Of a stretch of 11,529 nt of DNA, positions 1-6,626 are shown piece by piece. Origin of the DNA: Bdellovibrio sp. CG10_big_fil_rev_8_21_14_0_10_47_8 (GTDB taxonomy: Bacteria; Bdellovibrionota; Bdellovibrionia; Bdellovibrionales; Bdellovibrionaceae); the NCBI GenBank assembly GCA_002773975.1, contig PEZR01000024.1, forward strand, positions 1 to 11,529, written 5' to 3'. Made by a program: the position numbers and the translations under genes. Position 1 is the first letter of the stretch; each line of letters begins with the position of its first letter. The notes below the pieces were generated by a model. That model had not been told where the DNA came from. It did not search any database and was given only the letters and a program-made list of their open reading frames with translations.

Positions 1-627
1 CGCCATTGATGCTGGAGAATCAAAGGTAGATGTTGAAAACTTTTTTCCATTGGGATCAGTGATCTGGCCAGTGTTGGTATTGATATCCCAACCTTGACTC
101 CTTAAATCTGCCAAGGCCTTGTTTGCTGCTTTCCAATCCGGATTGTTATCTAAGCTCGCCGTGTCCGGTTGAGTGTTTGTCGACAAACCATTGTCAGTAA
201 TGATTGCGCCTGTGGAAGGATCTGTCGTGACCGCCGCCTCTGAGTCAGCTGATTGTTTTTTGGATTTGGTCATCATCATCGTAACAATGATGGAAGCCGC
301 AAGACCTGCTACATAGAGAGGACAAGAGGGACTTAAGGGACATGACGTCGCCACTTTAACAGCGCAAAATCCCGCAGCGGCAATTCCCATCACCAAACCA
401 ATGGTATTGTTGCCTTTTGATTTTTGAGCCGTTGTTTGCAAAGTATCGCCATTTCCGTTGTCACCACCGCTGATGCTATTGGTTCCAGCCAGAGTGGTCG
501 TCACGACGGGTGCTGCATAGGTGTTTTGAATGGGCGCTGTCGTTCGCGATTGAGCAAACAGGGTGCTGGAGCTAAAAAAGATAACGGAAACCGCCAGAGT
601 GATATTTCTTTTCATTTTTTTCATCAT
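1..627 (-). CDS. Exported protein of unknown function, 3' end cut by window edge
   Basis: This open frame runs from ATG 627 to the left edge without a stop: 209 codons are visible and the C-terminus is missing. Residues 1-25 form a signal peptide (basic start MMKKMKR, hydrophobic core, likely cut after LFA). A Thr/Ser/Gly-rich stretch follows. Residues 75-119 then hold two short hydrophobic, Gly/Ala-rich segments separated by three cysteines (C88, C96, C101) and closed by a Lys-rich end. The remainder is polar. The start is uncertain: ATGs lie in frame at 636, 627, 624 and 615, and the GGGGG run just before 627 is the only Shine-Dalgarno-like feature. The gene begins about 30 bp after the stop of the Cys/Gly-rich gene, so it is probably co-transcribed with it. 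I do not recognise a family. The arrangement of export signal plus paired hydrophobic segments with cysteines echoes its upstream neighbour. Confidence 0.75.
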   Translation of the reverse strand, partial: MMKKMKRNITLAVSVIFFSSSTLFAQSRTTAPIQNTYAAPVVTTTLAGTNSISGGDNGNGDTLQTTAQKSKGNNTIGLVMGIAAAGFCAVKVATSCPLSPSCPLYVAGLAASIIVTMMMTKSKKQSADSEAAVTTDPSTGAIITDNGLSTNTQPDTASLDNNPDWKAANKALADLRSQGWDINTNTGQITDPNGKKFSTSTFDSPASMA

Positions 628-657
628 TGCCCCCATTTGCAAATGATTCGACCGTTC

Positions 658-2052
658 TTAGGGTCCCAGCAAAGTTGCTTTGGAATCCCGATAACGATCG
701 CTCACTTTTTCCCAATTTGATTTCGATCCTGCACCAGTGACTTGGCCTTGACCAAATGTTCCAGCGAGGCCACGTTTTGGATCTTTAAGTCCACCCGGAA
801 GATAGGCCCCATAGGGAGAATCAGATCCACTCGATCCACCAAAGCGTCCGCCGCCACCGCCGCCGCCGCCACCTTCGTAGCCAGAGAGAATATTAGGATT
901 CAATGCCTTCTGTGTTGCCGTCGCATTTTTATCTGCACCACCACCACCAGAAAATCCGCCACCACCACCGCCGCCGCTGGCTCCGCCGCCCGAACCACTG
1001 CCGGAAGCTGACTGAGGCTTAATGTTACCAAAGCCATCAAGTCCACCGTTGCCTAGAGAAGGCATCGCCGCTAGGTCCGAGTTCTCTGACCCATCTGTGG
1101 TTGAACCGCTTCCTCCCACGGGAACACTCCCCGAGGAAGCCTGGCCATTGTAGCCAGGACAGCCCGAAGTATTTGGAGCTTTTGCACAAATACAGGTTGT
1201 CTTGGCAATATTCTCGGGTTTGCTGCAATCCACATTGGTACAAGCAACATTGAAGGGATCGGTTGTACAATCGACATTCGTTTTCTTTTTGCACTGTTTA
1301 CTCATCAACATCTGAGTCACAACACCCGTTAACGCCAGACCAGCAGCCGCGAGATTTTGTTTGTAACCATCACAGTTGTCACCAACGCCCTTCGCTTTAA
1401 TTTGGTAGGCCTTCAGTTGTTCCAAATCGTCGGCCTTCTGTGCCTCTAAAGTCGCAGCAATCGGGGAAAGAGGAGGTATAGGAACCGCTTCCACCGTAGT
1501 GATCGTTGTGGTAATTGATTTATCAAGAGCTCTACAACTGCTAGAACAACTCATCTGTGCCGTTCCACACGCCAAATTATAAGCTCCCAGTGCAGCCTGT
1601 GCGATCGTCATCGCCTCACCAAGTTTGGAGCAAGCCGCCGTCATACTCACCACGGTCTGAACGCCACCAAGAATCATTCCAATGGTTGCTGTCGCTGATT
1701 GAATACTAGGGCTCAAACTTGCCAAACAGAACGTCTTTGCAGACTTCGCTGCACTTTCGCAGCTCTTCTGGTCAGCCCTGAGTTTTTCCACGGCAGAACC
1801 GGCTGCCCGATTAAATAGTGGCGTCGCTAAAACTAAACTCTGACCTGCTTGTTCCGCTGCCGAATTAATGGCGTCAGTTTTTACTTCAGCAGCTTTGTCT
1901 CCGAGGAGATCTACACCCTGACCAACGATTCCGCTGCTATTCATATTATTGTCGACCGTGAGAGTATCATCTGCGAAAACCACAGGAGTTTGAAAAACCG
2001 TGCTGGTTAAAAAAATTATCGCTGTCAAAAAAATTTGTCGCGACCGAATCAT
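658..2052 (-). CDS. Secreted cysteine- and glycine-rich protein of unknown function
   Basis: I chose ATG 2052 (464 residues) over the in-frame GTG 2064 because a GAGGGG Shine-Dalgarno sits just upstream of the ATG and would lie inside the longer form. Residues 1-27 are a signal peptide ending VFA before DD. Residues 35-120 are Ala-rich and probably helical. Hydrophobic Gly/Ala-rich segments at about 121-168 and 233-250 could insert in a membrane. Fourteen cysteines lie between residues 98 and 298, eight of them in the last 72 residues (C227-C298); an even number suggests disulfides. From about residue 300 the protein is low-complexity, with Gly-rich tracts at 351-372 and nine consecutive Gly at 394-402, ending in a short charged tail. 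The family is not recognised. It lies between a TadG-like gene and another exported protein, so a role in a pilus-like surface structure is plausible but inferred. Confidence 0.85.
   Translation of the reverse strand: MIRSRQIFLTAIIFLTSTVFQTPVVFADDTLTVDNNMNSSGIVGQGVDLLGDKAAEVKTDAINSAAEQAGQSLVLATPLFNRAAGSAVEKLRADQKSCESAAKSAKTFCLASLSPSIQSATATIGMILGGVQTVVSMTAACSKLGEAMTIAQAALGAYNLACGTAQMSCSSSCRALDKSITTTITTVEAVPIPPLSPIAATLEAQKADDLEQLKAYQIKAKGVGDNCDGYKQNLAAAGLALTGVVTQMLMSKQCKKKTNVDCTTDPFNVACTNVDCSKPENIAKTTCICAKAPNTSGCPGYNGQASSGSVPVGGSGSTTDGSENSDLAAMPSLGNGGLDGFGNIKPQSASGSGSGGGASGGGGGGGFSGGGGADKNATATQKALNPNILSGYEGGGGGGGGGRFGGSSGSDSPYGAYLPGGLKDPKRGLAGTFGQGQVTGAGSKSNWEKVSDRYRDSKATLLGP
847..873 (-). repeat. 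GGN triplet tract encoding nine glycines
   Basis: Nine consecutive glycine codons, read on the plus strand as CCG/CCA triplets, encode residues 394-402 of the Cys/Gly-rich secreted protein. Near-identical triplets such as these can gain or lose units by slipped pairing, which would change the length of the glycine linker without breaking the frame. Confidence 0.8.
937..1002 (-). repeat. Gly/Ser triplet tract
   Basis: This second low-complexity tract encodes residues 351-372 of the same protein, almost all Gly with a few Ser, Ala and Phe, including seven Gly in a row at 360-366. It probably forms a flexible linker. The codons are mostly CCG/CCA on the plus strand. Confidence 0.75.
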
Positions 2053-2070
2053 ACTTCCCCTCACATCAAT

Positions 2071-2099
2071 ATTATCGGGGAAAAAGTATGGTATCTAAA
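2071..2099 (-). promoter_or_regulatory. Candidate sigma-70-type promoter for the Cys/Gly-rich gene
   Basis: On the minus strand TTTAGA (2099-2094) and GATAAT (2076-2071) are separated by exactly 17 bases. The -10 matches the consensus at 5 of 6 positions and the -35 at 4 of 6. Transcription would start near 2064, leaving a leader of about 12 bases that carries the GAGGGG ribosome-binding site before ATG 2052. This would let the Cys/Gly-rich gene be expressed apart from the TadG-like gene upstream. It is called from sequence match only. Confidence 0.4.
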
Positions 2100-2153
2100 G
2101 GAAAACTCTCTTGAATTTGCTGAATCTCATTTTGAGACTGACTTTGCTCTTAT

Positions 2154-2194
2154 AACAAAAACAACCCCCATGTAGCTGTCCAAGGGACAGACAC
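2154..2194 (-). terminator. Hairpin followed by a T-rich stretch, possible terminator or attenuator
   Basis: On the minus strand CTGTCC and GGACAG form a perfect 6-bp stem around a 3-base loop (2176-2190). Beyond one mismatch the stem extends by three more pairs, including a G-U. A T-rich run (TTGTTTTTGTT, 2164-2154) follows after a 7-base spacer containing GGGGG. That spacer makes it an imperfect intrinsic terminator for the TadG-like gene, whose stop is about 45 bp upstream. An earlier GACAG could also pair with the same CTGTC, giving two mutually exclusive hairpins. Confidence 0.3.
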
Positions 2195-2239
2195 CGGGCC
2201 CTGTCGATTGTTGAACTTTCAGTCGAGTGTCGGAAGTAT

Positions 2240-4447
2240 TTAGAAGTTTTCAGGTGGTGGATTCTTGATTGGGCCAACAACGCCCTTGCCACCGAGCTCA
2301 TAATCCTTGGTCTGACCATTGACCTGATTGCGAAGAAACTGACCATCGACCAGCTTCACTGAATAGCCCGTTCGCCCACCCGCAGTGCAGGATCCACTGG
2401 TGAATTGTCGATCTTCAGAATCCTGTTTGATCTGATAATTGACATCACATTTTCCAAAACGAGAATCATCCAGAACATAATCATCCGGCGTTTTTTGCTG
2501 CCAGGACGTTAAGAGCTGTCCGAATTCGTTGATGTAGTAGGTCAGTTTCGATTGCCAATCCAGAATCTTGCGGTTGGGATCCTTAAGAACATCCAGCTGA
2601 TTACGAATACTGAATCTTTTTTCGTCTTCGCTGCCATTCATTCTGGATCCCATGTCTCCTCGTAAAAGAAAATTCCACTTTGAACCGTATCCTTTTTCTA
2701 ACCGCCGCAGATAATTGTTATAAAAATCCGGATCGATGGAATAATTGGCTACGTCAAATTGGTCAGGAACCACGGCAGCTATTTCAGTTTCCCGAATCGT
2801 TGGTGCTTTATTTTGAACTTTGTCCCAGGCCAGAACATCGCCCGCAGAATTTTTTCCATCAAAGTCATCCTCAATCAACTGATCATACCAGGTCAGATCA
2901 ATCACACCCCGAGTGTGCAAGGCCTGGCCAAATTGGCCCATCGTCAAACGGCTACTGACGCCAATGTCGTCTCCCATGTAACGACTATAGTTCGGATACA
3001 GTCGACCCTGCACCTTCAGTTGGTTGGGATCCATATTTCCGATATCTTGGCCAGCCCGAACTCGAAACGGTAAAACTTTATCAATCATCACCGCTGTATC
3101 GCTGGATCGATCCGATCCGGAATCCCATTTGTCGGTGTACCAAGGACCAATGCGGCCCCCAAAAGGTTTCGCATAAGCTGTGGCTTTCATCGTTATGTCC
3201 CCCAAGGGGCTAAACGGAATTTTTGGGGTTGTCTTTGCGGAAACCCCAACATAGGCCACACACCAGGGATTTTTCTCGTACCCAATCGAAGTTCGATACA
3301 ACAACATGTTGGGATCCTGAGTTCCGATCTCTTGCAAAAAATCATTGGCCGCCTGAACCACTTCAGGTTTAAAAACAGCGATCGCATTTTTGAAGGCAGC
3401 GACTTTCGAACCTGTATTCACCCAGTTCGCGGTAAAATCCGTCGTTGAGTTATCTGTCGTCTCTGTGACCTTATCGCAATTGGCGTCGATAGCTAAATAG
3501 AATGGAAAAATTAGATTCTCTGAAAGCCAATGGGGGGGCGCCACTTCATTTCCTGCCGAATTGCATCCATCCATGGCCAAAGAATTGATGAACTCAAAGT
3601 CTGCTTCGTTGGTGCCGCTCCCGACGCCGGAATCATTGAACTTTCCACGAAGACTATCTTGATTTTGATAGGTCAGATTTTTGATCAATGTTTTATAAAC
3701 ACCTTCCCGAATAGGCTGACCGTCGATATCGGTGGGATTGGCCGTGCTGATTTGATTGGCAATCGCCAAAAGCAGTTTTTTACGATTTCGAATGTCCAGC
3801 TTGTACGCACCGATAAATTTTGCAAGCTGCAACCAATTCACCCCCATGGCATATTGGCAACCCTTTCCAAACTGTTGGCGGAGAGCAATCGCCGTTGATC
3901 GGATAGAGCTTTGGAAGTTCACGAAAATACTAGCAGGTCCCAACCGGGGAACCCCGGGATTTGGCACCGAGACTCCACCGGCGTCCCGGCAATAGGTCTC
4001 GTTCTGATTGACGATGCTGACGGGATTATAGGGGATACAAAAAGCTGGTTCTGATTCCCAGGCAACGTCGTTATCATTTTGAATTTGGCCCGGAGTTGCT
4101 CCCCCAAGAGGCCCCGGCTTGTAGGGATGCTGGTTCGTCGCCCCCGCTGTACCCATCTGGCGATATCGAAATGTCATTAATTTCCACGACTGGCGAATCT
4201 GGTAATTTACGTGAGCAACTGCATTTAGCATTTCCGCCTGTTTCATCGCTCCATAATAGGCCGCGAGGTCCACTGAGTTTTGCAAATTGATCTTATGGTG
4301 AACCAATAGTCCCACATTGACGATCATCGCAAAAAAAACAAAAAGAACCTGAAAAATCAAAGCAACGAAAAGAGCCACTTGTCCCTTTTCATTCTTACGA
4401 AGGCTCTGGCCCGGCACCCGAGTCCGGCTGATTTTTTTCTTCCACAT
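2240..4447 (-). CDS. TadG-like membrane-anchored protein (Tad/Flp pilus assembly type)
   Basis: The protein is 735 residues from ATG 4447. After a short basic cytoplasmic tail (MWKKK…KNEKGQ), residues 23-49 form one transmembrane helix. It is followed by HHKINLQNSVDLAAYYGAMK, a pattern typical of the N-terminal TadE/TadG module (a hydrophobic helix, then an LQN.aDaAAlaGA-like motif). There is no Glu at position +5 of a GQVALF-type cleavage site, so it resembles TadG more than processed TadE/TadF pseudopilins. The remaining roughly 680 residues should be periplasmic, have few cysteines (C137, C153 and C197 among them), and match nothing I recognise. The frame stays open to 4585, but the extra 46 residues are unlike a membrane-protein start and overlap the divergent promoter region. 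GTG 4453 is an alternative start. No strong Shine-Dalgarno is visible. By analogy TadG-like proteins help anchor or assemble Tad pili. Here that role is inferred. Confidence 0.75.
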   Translation of the reverse strand: MWKKKISRTRVPGQSLRKNEKGQVALFVALIFQVLFVFFAMIVNVGLLVHHKINLQNSVDLAAYYGAMKQAEMLNAVAHVNYQIRQSWKLMTFRYRQMGTAGATNQHPYKPGPLGGATPGQIQNDNDVAWESEPAFCIPYNPVSIVNQNETYCRDAGGVSVPNPGVPRLGPASIFVNFQSSIRSTAIALRQQFGKGCQYAMGVNWLQLAKFIGAYKLDIRNRKKLLLAIANQISTANPTDIDGQPIREGVYKTLIKNLTYQNQDSLRGKFNDSGVGSGTNEADFEFINSLAMDGCNSAGNEVAPPHWLSENLIFPFYLAIDANCDKVTETTDNSTTDFTANWVNTGSKVAAFKNAIAVFKPEVVQAANDFLQEIGTQDPNMLLYRTSIGYEKNPWCVAYVGVSAKTTPKIPFSPLGDITMKATAYAKPFGGRIGPWYTDKWDSGSDRSSDTAVMIDKVLPFRVRAGQDIGNMDPNQLKVQGRLYPNYSRYMGDDIGVSSRLTMGQFGQALHTRGVIDLTWYDQLIEDDFDGKNSAGDVLAWDKVQNKAPTIRETEIAAVVPDQFDVANYSIDPDFYNNYLRRLEKGYGSKWNFLLRGDMGSRMNGSEDEKRFSIRNQLDVLKDPNRKILDWQSKLTYYINEFGQLLTSWQQKTPDDYVLDDSRFGKCDVNYQIKQDSEDRQFTSGSCTAGGRTGYSVKLVDGQFLRNQVNGQTKDYELGGKGVVGPIKNPPPENF

Positions 4448-4521
4448 TGTCACAGTGATTATTCTCTCTCTGCTTAAAAAAAATTGCCATCTCCCGGCAT
4501 CATTTCTCGACTCGAAAGCCT

Positions 4522-4549
4522 TTGACTCTGCGTCTTGAGATCGTAAACT
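4522..4549 (+). promoter_or_regulatory. Candidate sigma-70-type promoter for the nagZ operon
   Basis: TTGACT (4522-4527, 5 of 6 matches to the -35 consensus) and TAAACT (4544-4549, 4 of 6 matches to the -10) are separated by 16 bases. A start near 4556 would leave a leader of about 28 bases carrying AGAAAGGA (4567-4574) ahead of ATG 4584. The region lies between divergent genes, where a promoter is required. I could not find a convincing one for the minus-strand TadG-like gene in the same 136 bp. Confidence 0.4.
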
Positions 4550-4583
4550 TGGAGGTGAACTCTCAGAGAAAGGATTCTCGACC

Positions 4584-5489
4584 ATGGTCCAGAAAAAGTT
4601 GTTCTTTGTTTTCTCGTTCCTAGTGGGTATCGCCCTTGCTTTTTTTAGTCACGCAGCTCGTGCAGACATTTTATTCGAGGGATATTCCAAAGTTCTCTCT
4701 GGAGGCGTGCATATTGGATACGCCATCGCTCGTTATGAGTTCGACAATAAAAAGAAACAATTCATCGCAACGACTTTTGTAAAGACAAACGAGTTCGGCG
4801 GAAACCTGTCTGAGTCTCTCAAGTCCTACTCGACTGATGATATGAAGCCGATCTCTTATCAGTACACCACTTTGATTGGAAAACAGGTCAAAACCATCGA
4901 TGCCAAATTTGAAAAAGGGAAAATTCTGGCCACCGTCAAGGATGGCGACAAAGTTGAAAAAATTGTGAAGGATCTTCCGAAGGGAGCTTTTTTAAGTTCT
5001 TTCCTGGCCTACGTCATGCTTCGCAGTCCAACCGGGCTCAAGATCGATGCGAAATATGATTACCAAGCGATTGCCGAAGAAGATGCCGCAATATCAAAGG
5101 GCATTGCTTTTATAAAAAGCGTCGAGGACTTTAACGGCATGAAGGCTTTCCGAGTACTGAATGAGTTCAAAAGTGTAAAATTTGTCAGTTTGATCAATGA
5201 CAAAGGCGAGGTCTATTCCACAAAGTCTCCGGTTCAAGGTATCGCCACTGAATTGGTCGCAAAACCCAGCGAGGCCACCAACAATATGTCTGTGCCAACC
5301 GCCACCCTCAGAGTTCTTTTTGGTGATGTTCCAACAGGGCAATTCAATGAGATTTCAAAAAAAGCTCAGGCCTCTCCGCCGGCACCAACTCCGCCGACAC
5401 CCCCACCCGGGAAACAACAAGGCTTTCCAGCGGGAAAAGGAATTCAGATCAAAGGGGGAACTCCTCCGCCCCAAGAAAAAGGTCACTAA
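4584..5489 (+). CDS. Exported protein of unknown function with proline-rich tail
   Basis: The protein is 301 residues. ATG 4584 is supported by AGAAAGGA nine bases upstream. Residues 1-27 are a signal peptide ending ARA before D28, so the mature protein is periplasmic or surface-bound. Residues 30-250 look like a mostly β-strand domain with alternating hydrophobic and polar stretches. The opening (a GY…GGVHIGYA-type segment), a central FLAYVML stretch and a later GMKAFRVLNEF…INDKGEVYSTKSP section recall DUF3108-like periplasmic proteins. That resemblance is weak and from memory. Residues 265-275 are nearly all Pro with Ala/Thr, and the C-terminus is Gly/Pro/Lys-rich, as in linkers or cell-wall contacts. 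There are no cysteines and no obvious catalytic motif. The stop lies 3 bp before nagZ, so the two are surely co-transcribed and may share a cell-envelope task. Confidence 0.85.
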   Translation: MVQKKLFFVFSFLVGIALAFFSHAARADILFEGYSKVLSGGVHIGYAIARYEFDNKKKQFIATTFVKTNEFGGNLSESLKSYSTDDMKPISYQYTTLIGKQVKTIDAKFEKGKILATVKDGDKVEKIVKDLPKGAFLSSFLAYVMLRSPTGLKIDAKYDYQAIAEEDAAISKGIAFIKSVEDFNGMKAFRVLNEFKSVKFVSLINDKGEVYSTKSPVQGIATELVAKPSEATNNMSVPTATLRVLFGDVPTGQFNEISKKAQASPPAPTPPTPPPGKQQGFPAGKGIQIKGGTPPPQEKGH

Positions 5490-5492
5490 GAT

Positions 5493-6611
5493 ATGAATAC
5501 CCTGATTGGGCAACACATTGTTATCGGCATCGCTGGACACAGCCTGACCGAAGGCGAAAAAAAGTTTATCGTTGAAAATAACATCGGCGGTGTTGTTCTT
5601 TTTTCCCGCAATGTCGCGGATCCGAAGCAGGTTCATACTCTTTGCCAAGAAATCCAGGATCTCAGACATCAAATGACAGGCAAAGCTCCTCTTTATATCG
5701 CCATCGATATGGAGGGCGGCCGGGTCGCTCGGCTAAAGGCCCCTTTCACCATTTGGCCGCCACTGAAAAAGTTGGGTGATCTAGATTCTCCCACCGTTTC
5801 ATTTCAATTTTCCCAATTCATGGGTCAAGAACTCAAAGCTGTTGGTATCAATCTCGATTTCGCTCCTTGCATTGATGTCTTTACGAATCCAAAAAATACT
5901 GTCATCGGCGACCGCTCACTCAGCTCAGATCCAGAAATGGTCGCCAAACATGCCTCCGCTTTGATTCGAGGATACATCAAGGCCGAGGTCATCCCCTGTG
6001 CCAAACACTTCCCAGGGCATGGGGATACCATTATTGACTCTCATGCAGATCTTCCCATTGAAAATGCAGATCTGGAGCGATTGAATACCATTGAGCTCGT
6101 CCCATTCAAACGAGCTTTCAAATCCAAGTTGGACATGACCATGACAGGTCACATTCGATTTCCAAAAATTGACCCCGAATGGCCGGTAACCCTGTCAGAA
6201 ATTTTTCTAAAGAAAGTTCTCCGAGAAGATCTTCGCTACCGAGGCCTGGTCATCAGCGACGACCTCGACATGAAAGCCCTCTCTGCTCACTATGATAAAA
6301 ATCTGATCCCTGTTCGATCTCTACAGGCTGGTGTTGATCTACTGCTCTATTGCAACGAACCTGCATCGCCACCCAAAGCTATCGAAAATATTGCAGAAGC
6401 TCTTTCTGGCGGACGTCTAAAAAGGTCGGATCTGGAATCCAGTTACCAAAGAATTCTCAGTATGAAAAAAGAGACCATTCCCAATCCAGATCCATTGGAG
6501 TGGGATCAGGCCATTCAAATCATTGGCAATCCAGAGCACTTTAAACTCTCTCAGTCCATCAGCAATGGTGAGGTATTCAATCACCTTCACGACCCGACCA
6601 CCGACAACTGA
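5493..6611 (+). CDS. nagZ: β-N-acetylglucosaminidase NagZ (glycoside hydrolase family 3)
   Basis: NagZ removes terminal N-acetylglucosamine from GlcNAc-anhydroMurNAc muropeptides during peptidoglycan recycling, usually in the cytoplasm. The 372 residues carry the family hallmarks in order: IDMEGGRVARL (71-81) in the substrate pocket; KHFPGHGDT (171-179), followed by D182-S183-H184, the Asp-His dyad that acts as acid/base in NagZ enzymes; and VISDDLDM (253-260), with the nucleophile Asp most likely D256. No signal peptide is present, which fits a cytoplasmic enzyme. At 372 residues it is slightly longer than the roughly 340 of the E. coli enzyme, mainly through a C-terminal extension of low conservation. 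ATG 5493 follows the preceding stop by 3 bp, with AAAAGG (5478-5482) overlapping the end of that gene, so translation is probably coupled. All key residues are intact. Confidence 0.95.
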   Translation: MNTLIGQHIVIGIAGHSLTEGEKKFIVENNIGGVVLFSRNVADPKQVHTLCQEIQDLRHQMTGKAPLYIAIDMEGGRVARLKAPFTIWPPLKKLGDLDSPTVSFQFSQFMGQELKAVGINLDFAPCIDVFTNPKNTVIGDRSLSSDPEMVAKHASALIRGYIKAEVIPCAKHFPGHGDTIIDSHADLPIENADLERLNTIELVPFKRAFKSKLDMTMTGHIRFPKIDPEWPVTLSEIFLKKVLREDLRYRGLVISDDLDMKALSAHYDKNLIPVRSLQAGVDLLLYCNEPASPPKAIENIAEALSGGRLKRSDLESSYQRILSMKKETIPNPDPLEWDQAIQIIGNPEHFKLSQSISNGEVFNHLHDPTTDN

Positions 6612-6626
6612 TTGAAAGGGCCTTTT

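Noticed and set aside
742..1011. Plus-strand frame rich in Ala/Thr across the glycine tracts
   Set aside because: It is the shadow of repeated glycine codons on the other strand and has no start signal.
2053..2064. GTG 2064 as start of the Cys/Gly-rich protein
   Set aside because: The GAGGGG ribosome-binding site lies within that extension and is correctly placed for ATG 2052, which also starts a clean signal peptide.
2124..2168. A possible 14-residue leader peptide on the minus strand after the 2172-2194 hairpin
   Set aside because: No ribosome-binding site and no regulatory codon run, so nothing separates it from chance.
2095..2346. Minus-strand open frame of about 83 codons spanning the end of the TadG-like gene
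   Set aside because: It overlaps the TadG-like coding sequence in another frame, has no ribosome-binding site and gives a composition unlike a real protein.
4448..4585. A 46-residue N-terminal extension of the TadG-like protein to ATG 4585
   Set aside because: The extension is polar, overlaps the divergent gene start and its promoter, and the natural basic-tail-plus-helix N-terminus begins at ATG 4447.
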